Source of the DNA: an uncultured Lachnospiraceae bacterium
GTDB taxonomy: Bacteria; Bacillota; Clostridia; Lachnospirales; Lachnospiraceae
DNA length: 24,066 nt
Assembly (NCBI GenBank): GCA_910579325.1
Contig: CAJTTU010000037.1
Span: 1-24,066, forward strand
Direction of reading: 5' to 3'
Made by a program: the position numbers and the translations under genes. Numbering within the stretch: the first letter of the stretch is position 1; every line of letters starts with the position of its first letter. The notes beneath the pieces were generated by a model that worked only from the letters and a program-made list of their open reading frames with translations, was not told the origin of the DNA and did not search any database. This document shows, piece by piece, positions 13,863 to 22,054 of the stretch.

Positions 13863-16799
13863 ATGAATATTGAAGCGGTAAAAGCATATGAACTGATCAA
13901 AGAGGAACCGATCGGGGAACTGAATTCCCAGGCTTATATTCTGGAGCACAAAAAAAGCGGCACCAGAATTTTCCTTTTGTCCAATGACGATGAGAATAAG
14001 GTATTTACGATCGGATTCCGCACGCCGCCGGCTGACAGCACCGGCGTGCCCCATATTCTGGAACACAGCGTATTGTGCGGTTCCCGGAAATTTCCGGCCA
14101 AGGACCCTTTTGTGGAGCTGGTAAAGGGTTCTCTCAATACCTTTTTAAACGCTATGACTTATCCGGATAAAACGGTATATCCGGTGGCAAGCTGTAATGA
14201 TCAGGATTTCCATAACCTGATGGACGTTTACATGGATGCGGTGCTTCATCCGAATATTTACGCCAATCCAAAGATTTTCCTTCAGGAAGGCTGGCACTAT
14301 GAGATGGAGTCCGAGGACAGCCCCCTGACGATCAACGGCGTGGTATACAATGAGATGAAAGGGGCCTTTTCCTCGCCGGAAAGCGTTCTGGAACGGCACA
14401 TCAGCAGCGTGCTTTATCCGGATACCCCTTATGCCTTTGAATCCGGCGGCGATCCGGATGTGATTCCCGCGTTAAGCTACGAGGAATTTCTGCGGTTCCA
14501 TCAAACCTACTATCATCCTTCCAACAGCTATATCTATCTCTATGGCGACATGGATATGGAGAAAACGCTGAATTGGCTGGACGACGCTTATCTGAACGAA
14601 TACGACCGGAAGGAGATTCATTCGGAGATTTCTTTTCAGAAGCCTTTTGGCGAGAGCAAAGAGGAGAGGATTTACTATCCCATCACCGACGAGGAGAACG
14701 AGGAGGAGGGTACCTATCTGTCCCTCAGCATGGTGACGGGCACGGATTTGGACCCCCTGCTCTATGTGGCATTCCAGATTTTGGATTACGCGCTTTTGGG
14801 AGCGCCGGGCGCGCCGCTGAAACAGGCGCTTTTGGACGCGGGGATCGGCAGCGATATTTTCGGCGGGTATGACAACGGACTTTTGCAGCCCTATTTCAGT
14901 GTGATCGCAAAGGGAGCCAGGCTTGAACAGAAGGAGCAGTTTTTACAGGTGATTTCTGATAAGCTTGAACAGATGGCGAAGGAGGGAATCAACCGGAAGT
15001 CTCTGCAGGCCGGTATTAATTATTTCGAGTTTAAATACAGAGAGGCGGATTACGGCCGTTATCCGAAGGGACTGATGTATGGTCTGCAATGCTTTGACAG
15101 CTGGCTGTATGACGAAAAAGATCCGCTGATGCACCTGAAATATGAAAAGACCTTTGAACTGTTAAAAGAGAAAATGGAGGAGGGCTATTTTGAGGAGCTG
15201 CTTCGCCGGTATCTGATTGAAAATCCCCACAGAGCCTCTATTGATGTGGTTCCGAAAAAAGGACTGCTGGCGGAAAAAGAGGCGAAGCTGGCAGAGAAGC
15301 TGCAGGCTTATAAAGACGGTCTGACGGGAGATGAGATTCAGCGTCTGGTGGAGCAGACAAAAGAATTAAAGCAATATCAGGAGGAACCCAGCTCTCAGGA
15401 AGAACTGGAAATGATCCCCATGCTAAGCCGTGAGGATATTAAAAAAGAAGCGGCGCCTCTTTATAACCAGCCGTATCAGGTAGAAGAGATTCCGGTGCTT
15501 CATCACAATCTGTTTACGGCAGGCATCGGCTATCTGCGGCTGCTGTTCAATACCCAGGGCATGACCGAGGAGGATCTGCTGTATGTGGGTCTGCTGAAAT
15601 CCGTGCTGGGCTTTGTGGATACGGCGCATTTCACCTATCAGGAGCTGTTTGACGAGATTCATATCCACAGCGGCGGCCTGAACACAGGAGTGGTTACATT
15701 CAGCCGCCTGGATGAGAAGGAAGATCTGTCTGACGGGGACTTTACGGGACATTTTGAATTCAGGATCAAGGCACTGTATGAGAAGCTGGAGTTCAGTTTT
15801 TCTATTATAGAAGAAATTTTGCTTTCGTCGAAGCTTGAGGATGAAAAGCGGCTGCAGGAGATTATCGGCCAGTTGAAATCCAGATCCCAGATGAGCCTGC
15901 AGGCGGCGGGACATCAGGCGGCGGTGCTCAGGGGATTCTCTTATTTTTCCCAGGCCGGATGCTACGGCGAGCTGACCGGAGGCATTACCTTCTATCATTT
16001 TGTGGAGGATCTGGATAAGCATTTCCAGGAGAAAAAGGGAGAGATTATCGCGAATCTGAAACGGGTGAAGGACCTTTTATTTGTCAGAGAAAATCTGCTG
16101 GTCAGCTATACGGCGGATGAAAAAGGTTATCAGGCATTGCCTGGTTATCTCGGGGCTTTTGCCCGGAAGCTTGGCGGTAAGGGAACGGGCAGAAAGGGCT
16201 ATCAGTTTGTGCCTGCGAAAAAGAACGAAGGTTTTAAATGTTCCTCACAGGTGCAGTATGTGGCCGTCTGCGGCAATTTCGGAAACGCAGGACTCCCCTA
16301 TCACGGCGCCATGAAAATTTTGAAGGTAATTCTGGACTATGACTATCTGTGGATTCATCTGCGGGTAAAGGGCGGCGCCTACGGCTGTATGAGCGGCATG
16401 AGCAGAAACGGCGAAGGATATTTTGTGTCCTATCGCGACCCCAATCTGGAAAAAACCCTTGGGGTTTATGAGAAGCTGCCGGAATATGTGGAGCAGTTTG
16501 ATGTGGACGAGCGGGAGATGACCAAATACATTATCGGCACCGTCAGCAATATGGACACGCCCTTAAGCCCCTGCGACAAGGGAGCCAGATCCCTGTCTGC
16601 CTGGATGGCCGGCCTGCGCTATGAGACGCTGCAGAAAGAACGGGAGCAGGTGCTTGGCGCACAGCCGGAGCAGATCCGGGCTCTGGCCCCGGCTGTCCGG
16701 GCGATTCTCGGGGAGCATGCGCTGTGCGTTGTGGGGAATGACGGTAAGATTGAGAGCGAAAAGGAACTGTTTGGGGAAGTGAAGAATCTGTTTCACTGA
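13863..16799 (+). CDS. M16-family zinc metallopeptidase (presequence-protease/PreP type)
   Basis: A 978-residue inverzincin, the length of the fused four-domain M16C proteases (PreP, Clostridium HypA/YdiD types). The inverted zinc motif H-x-x-E-H is in VPHILEHSVLCGS (His64, Glu67, His68), with the distal zinc ligand Glu164 in GVVYNEMKGAFSSP. The C-terminal half has the family's YLRLLFNTQG, HIHSGGLNTG and the substrate-binding RVKGGAYGCMSG (Arg/Tyr pair). There is no signal peptide, so it probably degrades peptides in the cytosol. The ATG is 12 bases after AGGAGG, a rather long spacing; nearer TTG codons are out of frame. It is followed after 54 nt by era. Confidence 0.95.
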   Translation: MNIEAVKAYELIKEEPIGELNSQAYILEHKKSGTRIFLLSNDDENKVFTIGFRTPPADSTGVPHILEHSVLCGSRKFPAKDPFVELVKGSLNTFLNAMTYPDKTVYPVASCNDQDFHNLMDVYMDAVLHPNIYANPKIFLQEGWHYEMESEDSPLTINGVVYNEMKGAFSSPESVLERHISSVLYPDTPYAFESGGDPDVIPALSYEEFLRFHQTYYHPSNSYIYLYGDMDMEKTLNWLDDAYLNEYDRKEIHSEISFQKPFGESKEERIYYPITDEENEEEGTYLSLSMVTGTDLDPLLYVAFQILDYALLGAPGAPLKQALLDAGIGSDIFGGYDNGLLQPYFSVIAKGARLEQKEQFLQVISDKLEQMAKEGINRKSLQAGINYFEFKYREADYGRYPKGLMYGLQCFDSWLYDEKDPLMHLKYEKTFELLKEKMEEGYFEELLRRYLIENPHRASIDVVPKKGLLAEKEAKLAEKLQAYKDGLTGDEIQRLVEQTKELKQYQEEPSSQEELEMIPMLSREDIKKEAAPLYNQPYQVEEIPVLHHNLFTAGIGYLRLLFNTQGMTEEDLLYVGLLKSVLGFVDTAHFTYQELFDEIHIHSGGLNTGVVTFSRLDEKEDLSDGDFTGHFEFRIKALYEKLEFSFSIIEEILLSSKLEDEKRLQEIIGQLKSRSQMSLQAAGHQAAVLRGFSYFSQAGCYGELTGGITFYHFVEDLDKHFQEKKGEIIANLKRVKDLLFVRENLLVSYTADEKGYQALPGYLGAFARKLGGKGTGRKGYQFVPAKKNEGFKCSSQVQYVAVCGNFGNAGLPYHGAMKILKVILDYDYLWIHLRVKGGAYGCMSGMSRNGEGYFVSYRDPNLEKTLGVYEKLPEYVEQFDVDEREMTKYIIGTVSNMDTPLSPCDKGARSLSAWMAGLRYETLQKEREQVLGAQPEQIRALAPAVRAILGEHALCVVGNDGKIESEKELFGEVKNLFH

Positions 16800-16853
16800 A
16801 ACGAAAGTGAACTGCGTGAAAAATGCTCACGGGAATAAATACGGGAAAATAAA

Positions 16854-17759
16854 ATGGAACAAGAACAAAACAAATACAAATCGGGATTTGTCACGCTGAT
16901 CGGCCGTCCCAACGTGGGAAAATCCACGCTGATGAATCATCTGATCGGCCAGAAAATCGCCATTACCTCGAATAAGCCGCAGACTACCAGAAACCGAATT
17001 CAGACGGTGTACACGGATGAGCGGGGACAGATCGTATTCTTAGATACGCCGGGGATTCACAAGGCGAAAAACAAGCTGGGAGAATATATGGTGAACGCGG
17101 CCAGGGAGACGCTGAAAGAGGTGGATGTGATTCTCTGGCTGGTGGAGCCCACCGCCTATATCGGCGCGGGAGAACAGCAGATTCTCCGGCTGTTAAAGCA
17201 GATCAAAACCCCTGTGATTCTGGTGATTAACAAGGTGGATACGATTCCGAAAGAGGACATATTGAAATATATCGACCGATACCGGGGCGAATATGATTTC
17301 GCGGAGATTGTGCCGGTATCGGCGTTAAAGAAGCTGAATACGGATACGCTGCTTGCGGAGCTGTTCAATTATCTGCCCTATGGCCATATGTTCTATGACG
17401 AGGACACGGTGACGGATCAGCCCATGCGTCAGATTGTGGCGGAGCTGATCCGGGAGAAGGCGCTAAGGCTCTTAAGCGACGAGATTCCCCATGGCATTGC
17501 GGTGGTAATCGAGAAGATGAAGGAGCGGAAAAACGGTATGTTTGATATCGAAGCCACAATTGTCTGCGAGCAGGATTCCCACAAGGGTATCATTATCGGA
17601 AAGGGCGGCGCCATGCTGAAAAAAATCGCCAGTTCTGCCAGGTATGAGATCGAGCATATGATGGATGCAAAGGTAAATCTGCAGGTGTGGGTCAAGGTAC
17701 GCAGAGAGTGGCGGGACAGCGAGCTGTATCTGAAAAATTATGGGTATAAAGAGTCATAG
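16854..17759 (+). CDS. era: GTPase Era
   Basis: Essential GTPase that binds the 3' end of 16S rRNA and assists 30S assembly. Its 301 residues show G1 GRPNVGKS (17-24), switch PQTTRN, G3 DTPGIHKAKN, G4 NKVD and the C-terminal KH domain with GIIIGKGGAMLKKI. Length is normal. It starts after GGGAAAA and is followed, two bases after its stop, by recO. era-recO is a conserved pair in Firmicutes, and together with glyS further on keeps the usual order. Confidence 0.97.
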   Translation: MEQEQNKYKSGFVTLIGRPNVGKSTLMNHLIGQKIAITSNKPQTTRNRIQTVYTDERGQIVFLDTPGIHKAKNKLGEYMVNAARETLKEVDVILWLVEPTAYIGAGEQQILRLLKQIKTPVILVINKVDTIPKEDILKYIDRYRGEYDFAEIVPVSALKKLNTDTLLAELFNYLPYGHMFYDEDTVTDQPMRQIVAELIREKALRLLSDEIPHGIAVVIEKMKERKNGMFDIEATIVCEQDSHKGIIIGKGGAMLKKIASSARYEIEHMMDAKVNLQVWVKVRREWRDSELYLKNYGYKES

Positions 17760-17761
17760 AA

Positions 17762-18442
17762 ATGTCTGATCTTGTTACTGTTACCGGAATGGTGCTGAAG
17801 GTAGCGCCGCTTTTGGAAAATGATAAGAGACTTGTGATTCTCACAAAAGAGCGGGGAAAGATCGCCGCTTTCGCAAAGGGCGTCCGAAAGCAGAACAGCC
17901 CTTTGCAGGCGGCTTGCCGCCCTTTTTGCTTCGGAGAATTTACGCTGTATGAGGGAAGAAGCTCCTATACGGTCAAATCGGTGGAGATCGCCAATTATTT
18001 TGAAAACCTGGGCAATGACATGGAGCTGGTCTGCTATGCCTCCTATTTCGCGGAACTGGCCGATTATTATACCAGGGAAAATAATGACGAGCGGCAGATA
18101 CTTCTTCTGCTGTTCCAGGCCTTCCGGGCGCTGGAAAAGGAGACGCTGCCGAACGGGCTGGTGCGTCTGATCTATGAGATGAAAGCGATGGCGGTTAACG
18201 GCGAATATGCCCCGCAGCTGCCTTTTGAGGTGTGTCAGGCTACCCTGTATACATTGGAATATATCGTCGCCTCCCCGGTGGAAAAGCTGTATACCTTCCG
18301 GGTGTCCGATCAGGTAATGAAGGAGCTCGGAAGGGCGGTGGGGTGGCTTCGGCAAAGGTTTATCGACAGACAGTTTCACTCGCTTAAGGTGCTGGAAAGC
18401 ATGACGGCATTTTCCGGGCTTGCGGATTCGCCTCAATTATAG
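17762..18442 (+). CDS. recO: DNA repair protein RecO
   Basis: Loads RecA onto single-stranded DNA with RecR and anneals SSB-coated strands. The 226 residues begin with the OB-fold domain (VTVTGMVLKVAPLLENDKRLVILTKERGKIAAFAKGVRK, read in parts) and continue with the helical RecO C-domain. The family's Cys4 zinc module, seen in many Firmicutes, is not recognisable: the region after LPFEVCQATLYTLEYIVAS has no further C-x-x-C pairs, and the protein is a little short. It is translated directly after era. Confidence 0.93.
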   Translation: MSDLVTVTGMVLKVAPLLENDKRLVILTKERGKIAAFAKGVRKQNSPLQAACRPFCFGEFTLYEGRSSYTVKSVEIANYFENLGNDMELVCYASYFAELADYYTRENNDERQILLLLFQAFRALEKETLPNGLVRLIYEMKAMAVNGEYAPQLPFEVCQATLYTLEYIVASPVEKLYTFRVSDQVMKELGRAVGWLRQRFIDRQFHSLKVLESMTAFSGLADSPQL

Positions 18443-18443
18443 C

Positions 18444-18472
18444 TTGAAATTATTTCAATTTCAGAGTAAAAT
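18444..18472 (+). promoter_or_regulatory. Sigma-A-type promoter with a dyad over the -35, upstream of the lipoprotein gene
   Basis: TTGAAA (18444-18449) and TAAAAT (18467-18472) are 17 bp apart, starting right after the recO stop. The -35 forms the left arm of a perfect 15-bp dyad, TTGAAAT-T-ATTTCAA (18444-18458). A transcript would begin about 85 nt before the lipoprotein start. Confidence 0.6.
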
Positions 18473-18562
18473 GATTTAGTGCATATTCGGAAGGTCCCAG
18501 GGAGGAATTTTCGGTATACATATTAACCTGTACAAAGGTTTAGGAGGAAAGGGGAAATCATT

Positions 18563-19216
18563 ATGAGAAAAATAAGACTGGCAGGTCTGACTGCGGTTCT
18601 TTGTCTGGCGGTATTTCTGCTCGGCGGCTGCAGCAAGTCCGATAATTTTGAGCCCCTCCAGGATTGCCTGTATATTCGAGAAAACGGAACAGTGGAGGAG
18701 GCGTTATTCGATACGCTGGATAAGGAGTATTTCAGCTCGGACGGACTTAAGTCATTTATAGAGGAAGCGGTGATCCGATATAATTCAGACGCGGCGGGTA
18801 TTGCCAGGGCGTATGCGGAAGACGACGACGATAACCTTCCCGTTTCAATTAAAAAGCTGGAGACGGACAAGAATAACAAGGCGATTCTGATTCTGGATTA
18901 CGCCACGCCGAAGCATTATATCGACTTTAACGGCGAAGCCGGCCTGGCGAAGCAGCTTACAACAGGCTCGGTGGAATCGGCGCTCTCCGTGGGCGTGAAT
19001 CTGGACGTGGGATTAAAGGCGGTAAAGGACGGCAGTGCGGTGACGCCGGATACCATCAAGAAGCATGGAAAGTACAGAGTGATTCTGATCCAGGGCGTGA
19101 CGCCGGTTCAGGTACAGGGTAAAGTGATGTACATTTCGGACAATGTGACGGTTATCGATAATAATGTGGTGTCCGTAAACGCGGAAGACGAGGTTGCGTA
19201 CATTATCTTTAAGTAG
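18563..19216 (+). CDS. Lipoprotein of unknown function
   Basis: A 217-residue protein with a type II signal peptide: basic MRKIR, hydrophobic LAGLTAVLCLAVFLL and the lipobox L-G-G-C ending at Cys23, so it should be lipid-anchored outside the cell membrane. The mature part has no motif I recognise. It contains an acidic loop (YAEDDDDN), a stretch of short alternating strands, and a C-terminal half rich in Val/Ile (GKVMYISDNVTVIDNNVVSV) that looks like beta structure. GGAGGAAAGGGG precedes the ATG. It interrupts the usual era-recO-glyS series, carries its own promoter, and is followed by glyS after about 90 nt. Confidence 0.85.
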   Translation: MRKIRLAGLTAVLCLAVFLLGGCSKSDNFEPLQDCLYIRENGTVEEALFDTLDKEYFSSDGLKSFIEEAVIRYNSDAAGIARAYAEDDDDNLPVSIKKLETDKNNKAILILDYATPKHYIDFNGEAGLAKQLTTGSVESALSVGVNLDVGLKAVKDGSAVTPDTIKKHGKYRVILIQGVTPVQVQGKVMYISDNVTVIDNNVVSVNAEDEVAYIIFK

Positions 19217-19244
19217 CTTCATGCTGACAAACAGGTTTTACCGG

Positions 19245-19268
19245 ATATTCCGTGACAGGGAATATTCC
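19245..19268. promoter_or_regulatory. Nested inverted repeat in the glyS leader
   Basis: ATATTCC at 19245-19251 and GGAATAT at 19259-19265 are inverted around GTGACAG. The second arm is part of a perfect 10-bp palindrome, GGAATATTCC (19259-19268), so ATATTCC occurs twice directly and once inverted. It sits 40-60 bases before the glyS start. It could be an operator or a leader hairpin; no clean -35/-10 pair was found around it. Confidence 0.4.
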
Positions 19269-19307
19269 GTTATAAAAGAGAAAGATTTTGTGAGAAAGAG
19301 GTTTGAG

Positions 19308-20696
19308 ATGGAAAAGACGATGGAGAAAATAGTGGCTCTGGCCAAGTCCAGAGGATTTGTGTATCCCGGTTCCGAGATCTATGGCGGCCTGGCCAATACC
19401 TGGGATTACGGAAATCTGGGCGTGGAGCTGAAAAATAACGTAAAGAAAGCCTGGTGGCAGAAGTTTGTCCAGGAAAGTCCTTACAATGTGGGCGTGGACT
19501 GCGCGATTCTAATGAATTCTCAGACATGGGTGGCCAGCGGCCATCTGGGCGGTTTTTCCGACCCGCTGATGGACTGCAAGAGCTGTCATGAGCGGTTTCG
19601 TGCCGATAAACTGATCGAGGACTATAACGAAGCTCAGGGCATTCAGATGGAAGGTTCCGTGGACGGCTGGTCTCAGGAACAGATGATGGACTATATTAAG
19701 GCGCATCAGATTCCCTGCCCCACCTGCGGCAAGCATGATTTTACGGATATTCGTCAGTTTAACTTAATGTTTAAAACCTTCCAGGGCGTAACCGAGGACG
19801 CGAAAAATACGGTGTATCTGCGGCCGGAGACTGCCCAGGGTATTTTCGTGAATTTCAAGAACGTGCAGAGAACCTCCAGAAAGAAGATTCCTTTTGGCAT
19901 CGGTCAGATTGGAAAGTCTTTCCGGAATGAGATTACGCCGGGGAACTTTACCTTCCGTACCAGAGAGTTCGAGCAGATGGAGCTGGAATTCTTCTGTGAG
20001 CCGGGCACTGATCTGGAGTGGTTTGCCTACTGGAAGGATTTCTGCATTAACTGGCTGAAAACGCTGGGGATTAAAGATGACGAGATGCGGGCCAGAGACC
20101 ATTCTCCGGAGGAGCTGTGCTTCTATTCCAAGGCGACGACCGATCTGGAATTCCTGTTCCCCTTTGGCTGGGGCGAGCTGTGGGGCATCGCCGACAGAAC
20201 CGACTATGACCTGACCCAGCATCAGAATACCTCGGGAGAGGATATGGCTTATTTTGACGATGAGAAGAAGGAGAAATACATCCCTTACGTGATCGAGCCT
20301 TCTCTGGGCGCCGACCGTGTGACGCTGGCTTTCCTGTGCAGCGCTTACGACGAAGAGGAGCTGGAAGGCGGCGATATGCGTACGGTGCTGCATTTCCATC
20401 CTGCGATCGCCCCGGTGAAGATCGGCGTGCTGCCGCTGTCCAAAAAGCTGAATGAGGGCGCGTTAAAGATTTACGGCGAGCTGTCCAAATATTATAACTG
20501 TGAGTTTGACGACAGAGGAAATATCGGAAAGCGGTACAGAAGACTGGATGAGATCGGTACGCCTTTCTGCGTGACCTATGATTTCGATTCCGAGACAGAC
20601 GGAGCCGTGACAGTCAGAGACAGGGATACGATGGACCAGGTACGGGTACCGGTTGAAGGGCTGAAGGCTTATTTTGAGGATAAGTTCCGGTTTTAA
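19308..20696 (+). CDS. glyS: Glycyl-tRNA synthetase, single-chain dimeric (class IIa) type
   Basis: Charges tRNA-Gly. The 462-residue enzyme is the eukaryotic/archaeal-like alpha2 type rather than the alpha2beta2 GlyQ/GlyS type of many bacteria. Visible features are MEKIVALAKSRGFVYPGSEIYGGL, DYGNLGVELKNNVK, two zinc-binding pairs C-x-x-C (Cys90/93 and Cys137/140), YLRPETAQGIFVNFKN and the motif-2 region KSFRNEITPGNFTFRTREFEQ (read in parts). Motif 3 lies in IEPSLGADRVTLAFL, and a C-terminal anticodon-binding domain completes it. The frame opens at 19194, inside the lipoprotein gene, but AAAGAGG seven bases before the ATG at 19308 fixes the start. The leader is too short for a T-box riboswitch. 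Confidence 0.96.
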   Translation: MEKTMEKIVALAKSRGFVYPGSEIYGGLANTWDYGNLGVELKNNVKKAWWQKFVQESPYNVGVDCAILMNSQTWVASGHLGGFSDPLMDCKSCHERFRADKLIEDYNEAQGIQMEGSVDGWSQEQMMDYIKAHQIPCPTCGKHDFTDIRQFNLMFKTFQGVTEDAKNTVYLRPETAQGIFVNFKNVQRTSRKKIPFGIGQIGKSFRNEITPGNFTFRTREFEQMELEFFCEPGTDLEWFAYWKDFCINWLKTLGIKDDEMRARDHSPEELCFYSKATTDLEFLFPFGWGELWGIADRTDYDLTQHQNTSGEDMAYFDDEKKEKYIPYVIEPSLGADRVTLAFLCSAYDEEELEGGDMRTVLHFHPAIAPVKIGVLPLSKKLNEGALKIYGELSKYYNCEFDDRGNIGKRYRRLDEIGTPFCVTYDFDSETDGAVTVRDRDTMDQVRVPVEGLKAYFEDKFRF

Positions 20697-20776
20697 GAGG
20701 TCATGCCATACTGTCAAATAAGGTTGTATTGATCAATAATACTGTCCTGATAGAAAATGAATACTGCCTTAGGCAG

Positions 20777-20844
20777 AAAATACCGGAGGTATCTTCCGGC
20801 AGTCTAAAAAACTGGCTGCCATGGGGGTATCTCCGGTATTTTTT
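20777..20844 (+). terminator. Terminator after glyS, with nested hairpin
   Basis: AATACCGGAG (20779-20788) pairs with CTCCGGTATT (20831-20840), followed by a T-run to 20844. Inside it GGCAG (20798) can pair with CTGCC (20816). A small separate hairpin CTGCC-TTA-GGCAG lies just upstream at 20764-20776 and offers alternative pairing. On the minus strand the outer stem is followed by TTTTC, so it may also stop the convergent gene ending at 20900. Confidence 0.75.
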
Positions 20845-20899
20845 ATTGCCTTATGCGTATTGTTTTCATTTTTAGCCTAAATCCCTGATCCGGGAATTT

Positions 20900-21940
20900 T
20901 TAAAGTGTAACGTCCGCAGCATTTTTTCTGGTAGCAGTATAAAGCTTTTCGGTCAGGCATTTAGGGCCTACAAAGGGTTCCACAAGAATCCGGTTATCTG
21001 CGCCGGATTTTTCCATGAATTGTGTTATGGCCGTATCTGTTTCCTCTTCTGCTGCGGTTTCAGATAAAACAGGGGTGTCAGTGAAGATCATACTGTCTCC
21101 ATATTTCTGTTTCAGTGCCCATTTATCATTCAGTTCCTGTCCGCCCCAGGAATCCATACCGGCCGCAATCATAACAGGAACCAGATTTTCTACAAATCCG
21201 CAGCAATGGAAATCAAAATATATGCCGAGGGAATGCATATGGTCTACGATTTCCTTCATATAGGGCAGGATCATTTCTTCTGCGGTTTCCCTGGAAAAGA
21301 ATGAAGCCCTCTGTGAACCCCAGTCATCGTGGAAATTAATCATGTCGATATCAAAATATTGCTTCATATAGGAGATCATTTTCTTATAGACCTTTGTCAG
21401 TTCCCGGAAAAGCCGGTGTACGCCCTCCTGCTGCTCTTCATCGATCATGGCCACTGCCGCGTTATCAAAATCCATCAGAGAAATCAGCCGTTCAAAATAA
21501 TTTCCCAGCATTCCGGCGACATTAACCCGGTTAGGGTCCAGCTGATCCTTCTGCCGTTCATAGCATCCGGCCCAATCCCAGCGGTCAACGTCCGGCATTT
21601 GAATAAAATCCTCCCAGCGGTTAATGTTCGGCACAACCGGATTTCCCGGTCTTACCATAGATCCGCCGACCACCGGGACAAATACCCATTCCACGCCCAG
21701 CTTGTCCGGCCCGCCTTCCGGTCCTCTTGCCTTGTTGTCCAAATCTACATCGAACATCAGCATATTGAAATCCGTTATCCGGTTGGGAGCCCATAAGGGT
21801 TTTTTACCCTGATACAGCATCAGCGCGTTTTCCTTCGGTGTAATCGGCGTATGGAAGACATCAAGCTCCTGTCCGAAAAAAGTTTTCATAGTTCCTGGAT
21901 TTTGTACCTCTGCTTCCTGATAAGGATATGTTTTTCCCAT
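20900..21940 (-). CDS. Uroporphyrinogen decarboxylase-family protein, corrinoid methyltransferase-like
   Basis: A 346-residue protein of the URO-D barrel family. It is not HemE: the N-terminal substrate-binding RxWxMRQAGR motif is absent. Instead it has DFHCCGF with His245 and Cys247 in an H-x-C arrangement, and a distal Cys328 near the C-terminus (VGPKC). This resembles the H-x-C-x(n)-C zinc ligands of MtaA/MtbA/CmuA-type methylcobamide methyltransferases, which move methyl groups between corrinoid proteins and a thiol or folate. Other recognisable blocks are NFHDDWGSQRASFFSRETAEE and GMDSWGGQELND. The frame extends to 21985, but GGAGGAGG ending a few bases before the ATG at 21940 sets the start. 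It is divergent from the MarR gene and shares mirrored promoters with it. Substrate unknown. Confidence 0.8.
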   Translation of the reverse strand: MGKTYPYQEAEVQNPGTMKTFFGQELDVFHTPITPKENALMLYQGKKPLWAPNRITDFNMLMFDVDLDNKARGPEGGPDKLGVEWVFVPVVGGSMVRPGNPVVPNINRWEDFIQMPDVDRWDWAGCYERQKDQLDPNRVNVAGMLGNYFERLISLMDFDNAAVAMIDEEQQEGVHRLFRELTKVYKKMISYMKQYFDIDMINFHDDWGSQRASFFSRETAEEMILPYMKEIVDHMHSLGIYFDFHCCGFVENLVPVMIAAGMDSWGGQELNDKWALKQKYGDSMIFTDTPVLSETAAEEETDTAITQFMEKSGADNRILVEPFVGPKCLTEKLYTATRKNAADVTL

Positions 21941-21975
21941 TGTTTCCTCCTCCTTGCAAAATGTATTTCCAAAAA

Positions 21976-22004
21976 AGCATAACATGTCTGTTTGTGAAAA
22001 TCAA
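21976..22004 (-). promoter_or_regulatory. Promoter of the URO-D-family gene
   Basis: On the minus strand TTGATT (21999-22004) and TATGCT (21976-21981) are 17 bp apart, giving a leader of about 30 nt. The sequence from the 16-bp box upstream of the -35 through the -10 is nearly the same as in the divergent MarR promoter. Confidence 0.7.
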
Positions 22005-22054
22005 TGCCTTGTGATTGATTTTTTGTCAATAGAAAAATAATCACAAGGCATTGA
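22001..22054. repeat. 16-bp perfect inverted repeat between the divergent promoters (probable MarR binding boxes)
   Basis: TCAATGCCTTGTGATT (22001-22016) and AATCACAAGGCATTGA (22039-22054) are exact reverse complements separated by 22 bp. Each copy overlaps the -35 element of one of the two divergent promoters in the same register. The half CACAAGRCATT recurs in the dyad before the MATE gene, so these are the likely operators of the adjacent MarR protein. Confidence 0.75.

Noticed and set aside
17738..18436. Open frame of 232 codons on the minus strand opposite recO
   Set aside because: recO on the plus strand has clear family similarity and tight spacing to era; the antisense frame has none.
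20900..21940. HemE, true uroporphyrinogen decarboxylase
   Set aside because: The N-terminal HemE arginine motif is missing and the H-x-C...C ligands point to the methyltransferase branch; no other heme gene is nearby.
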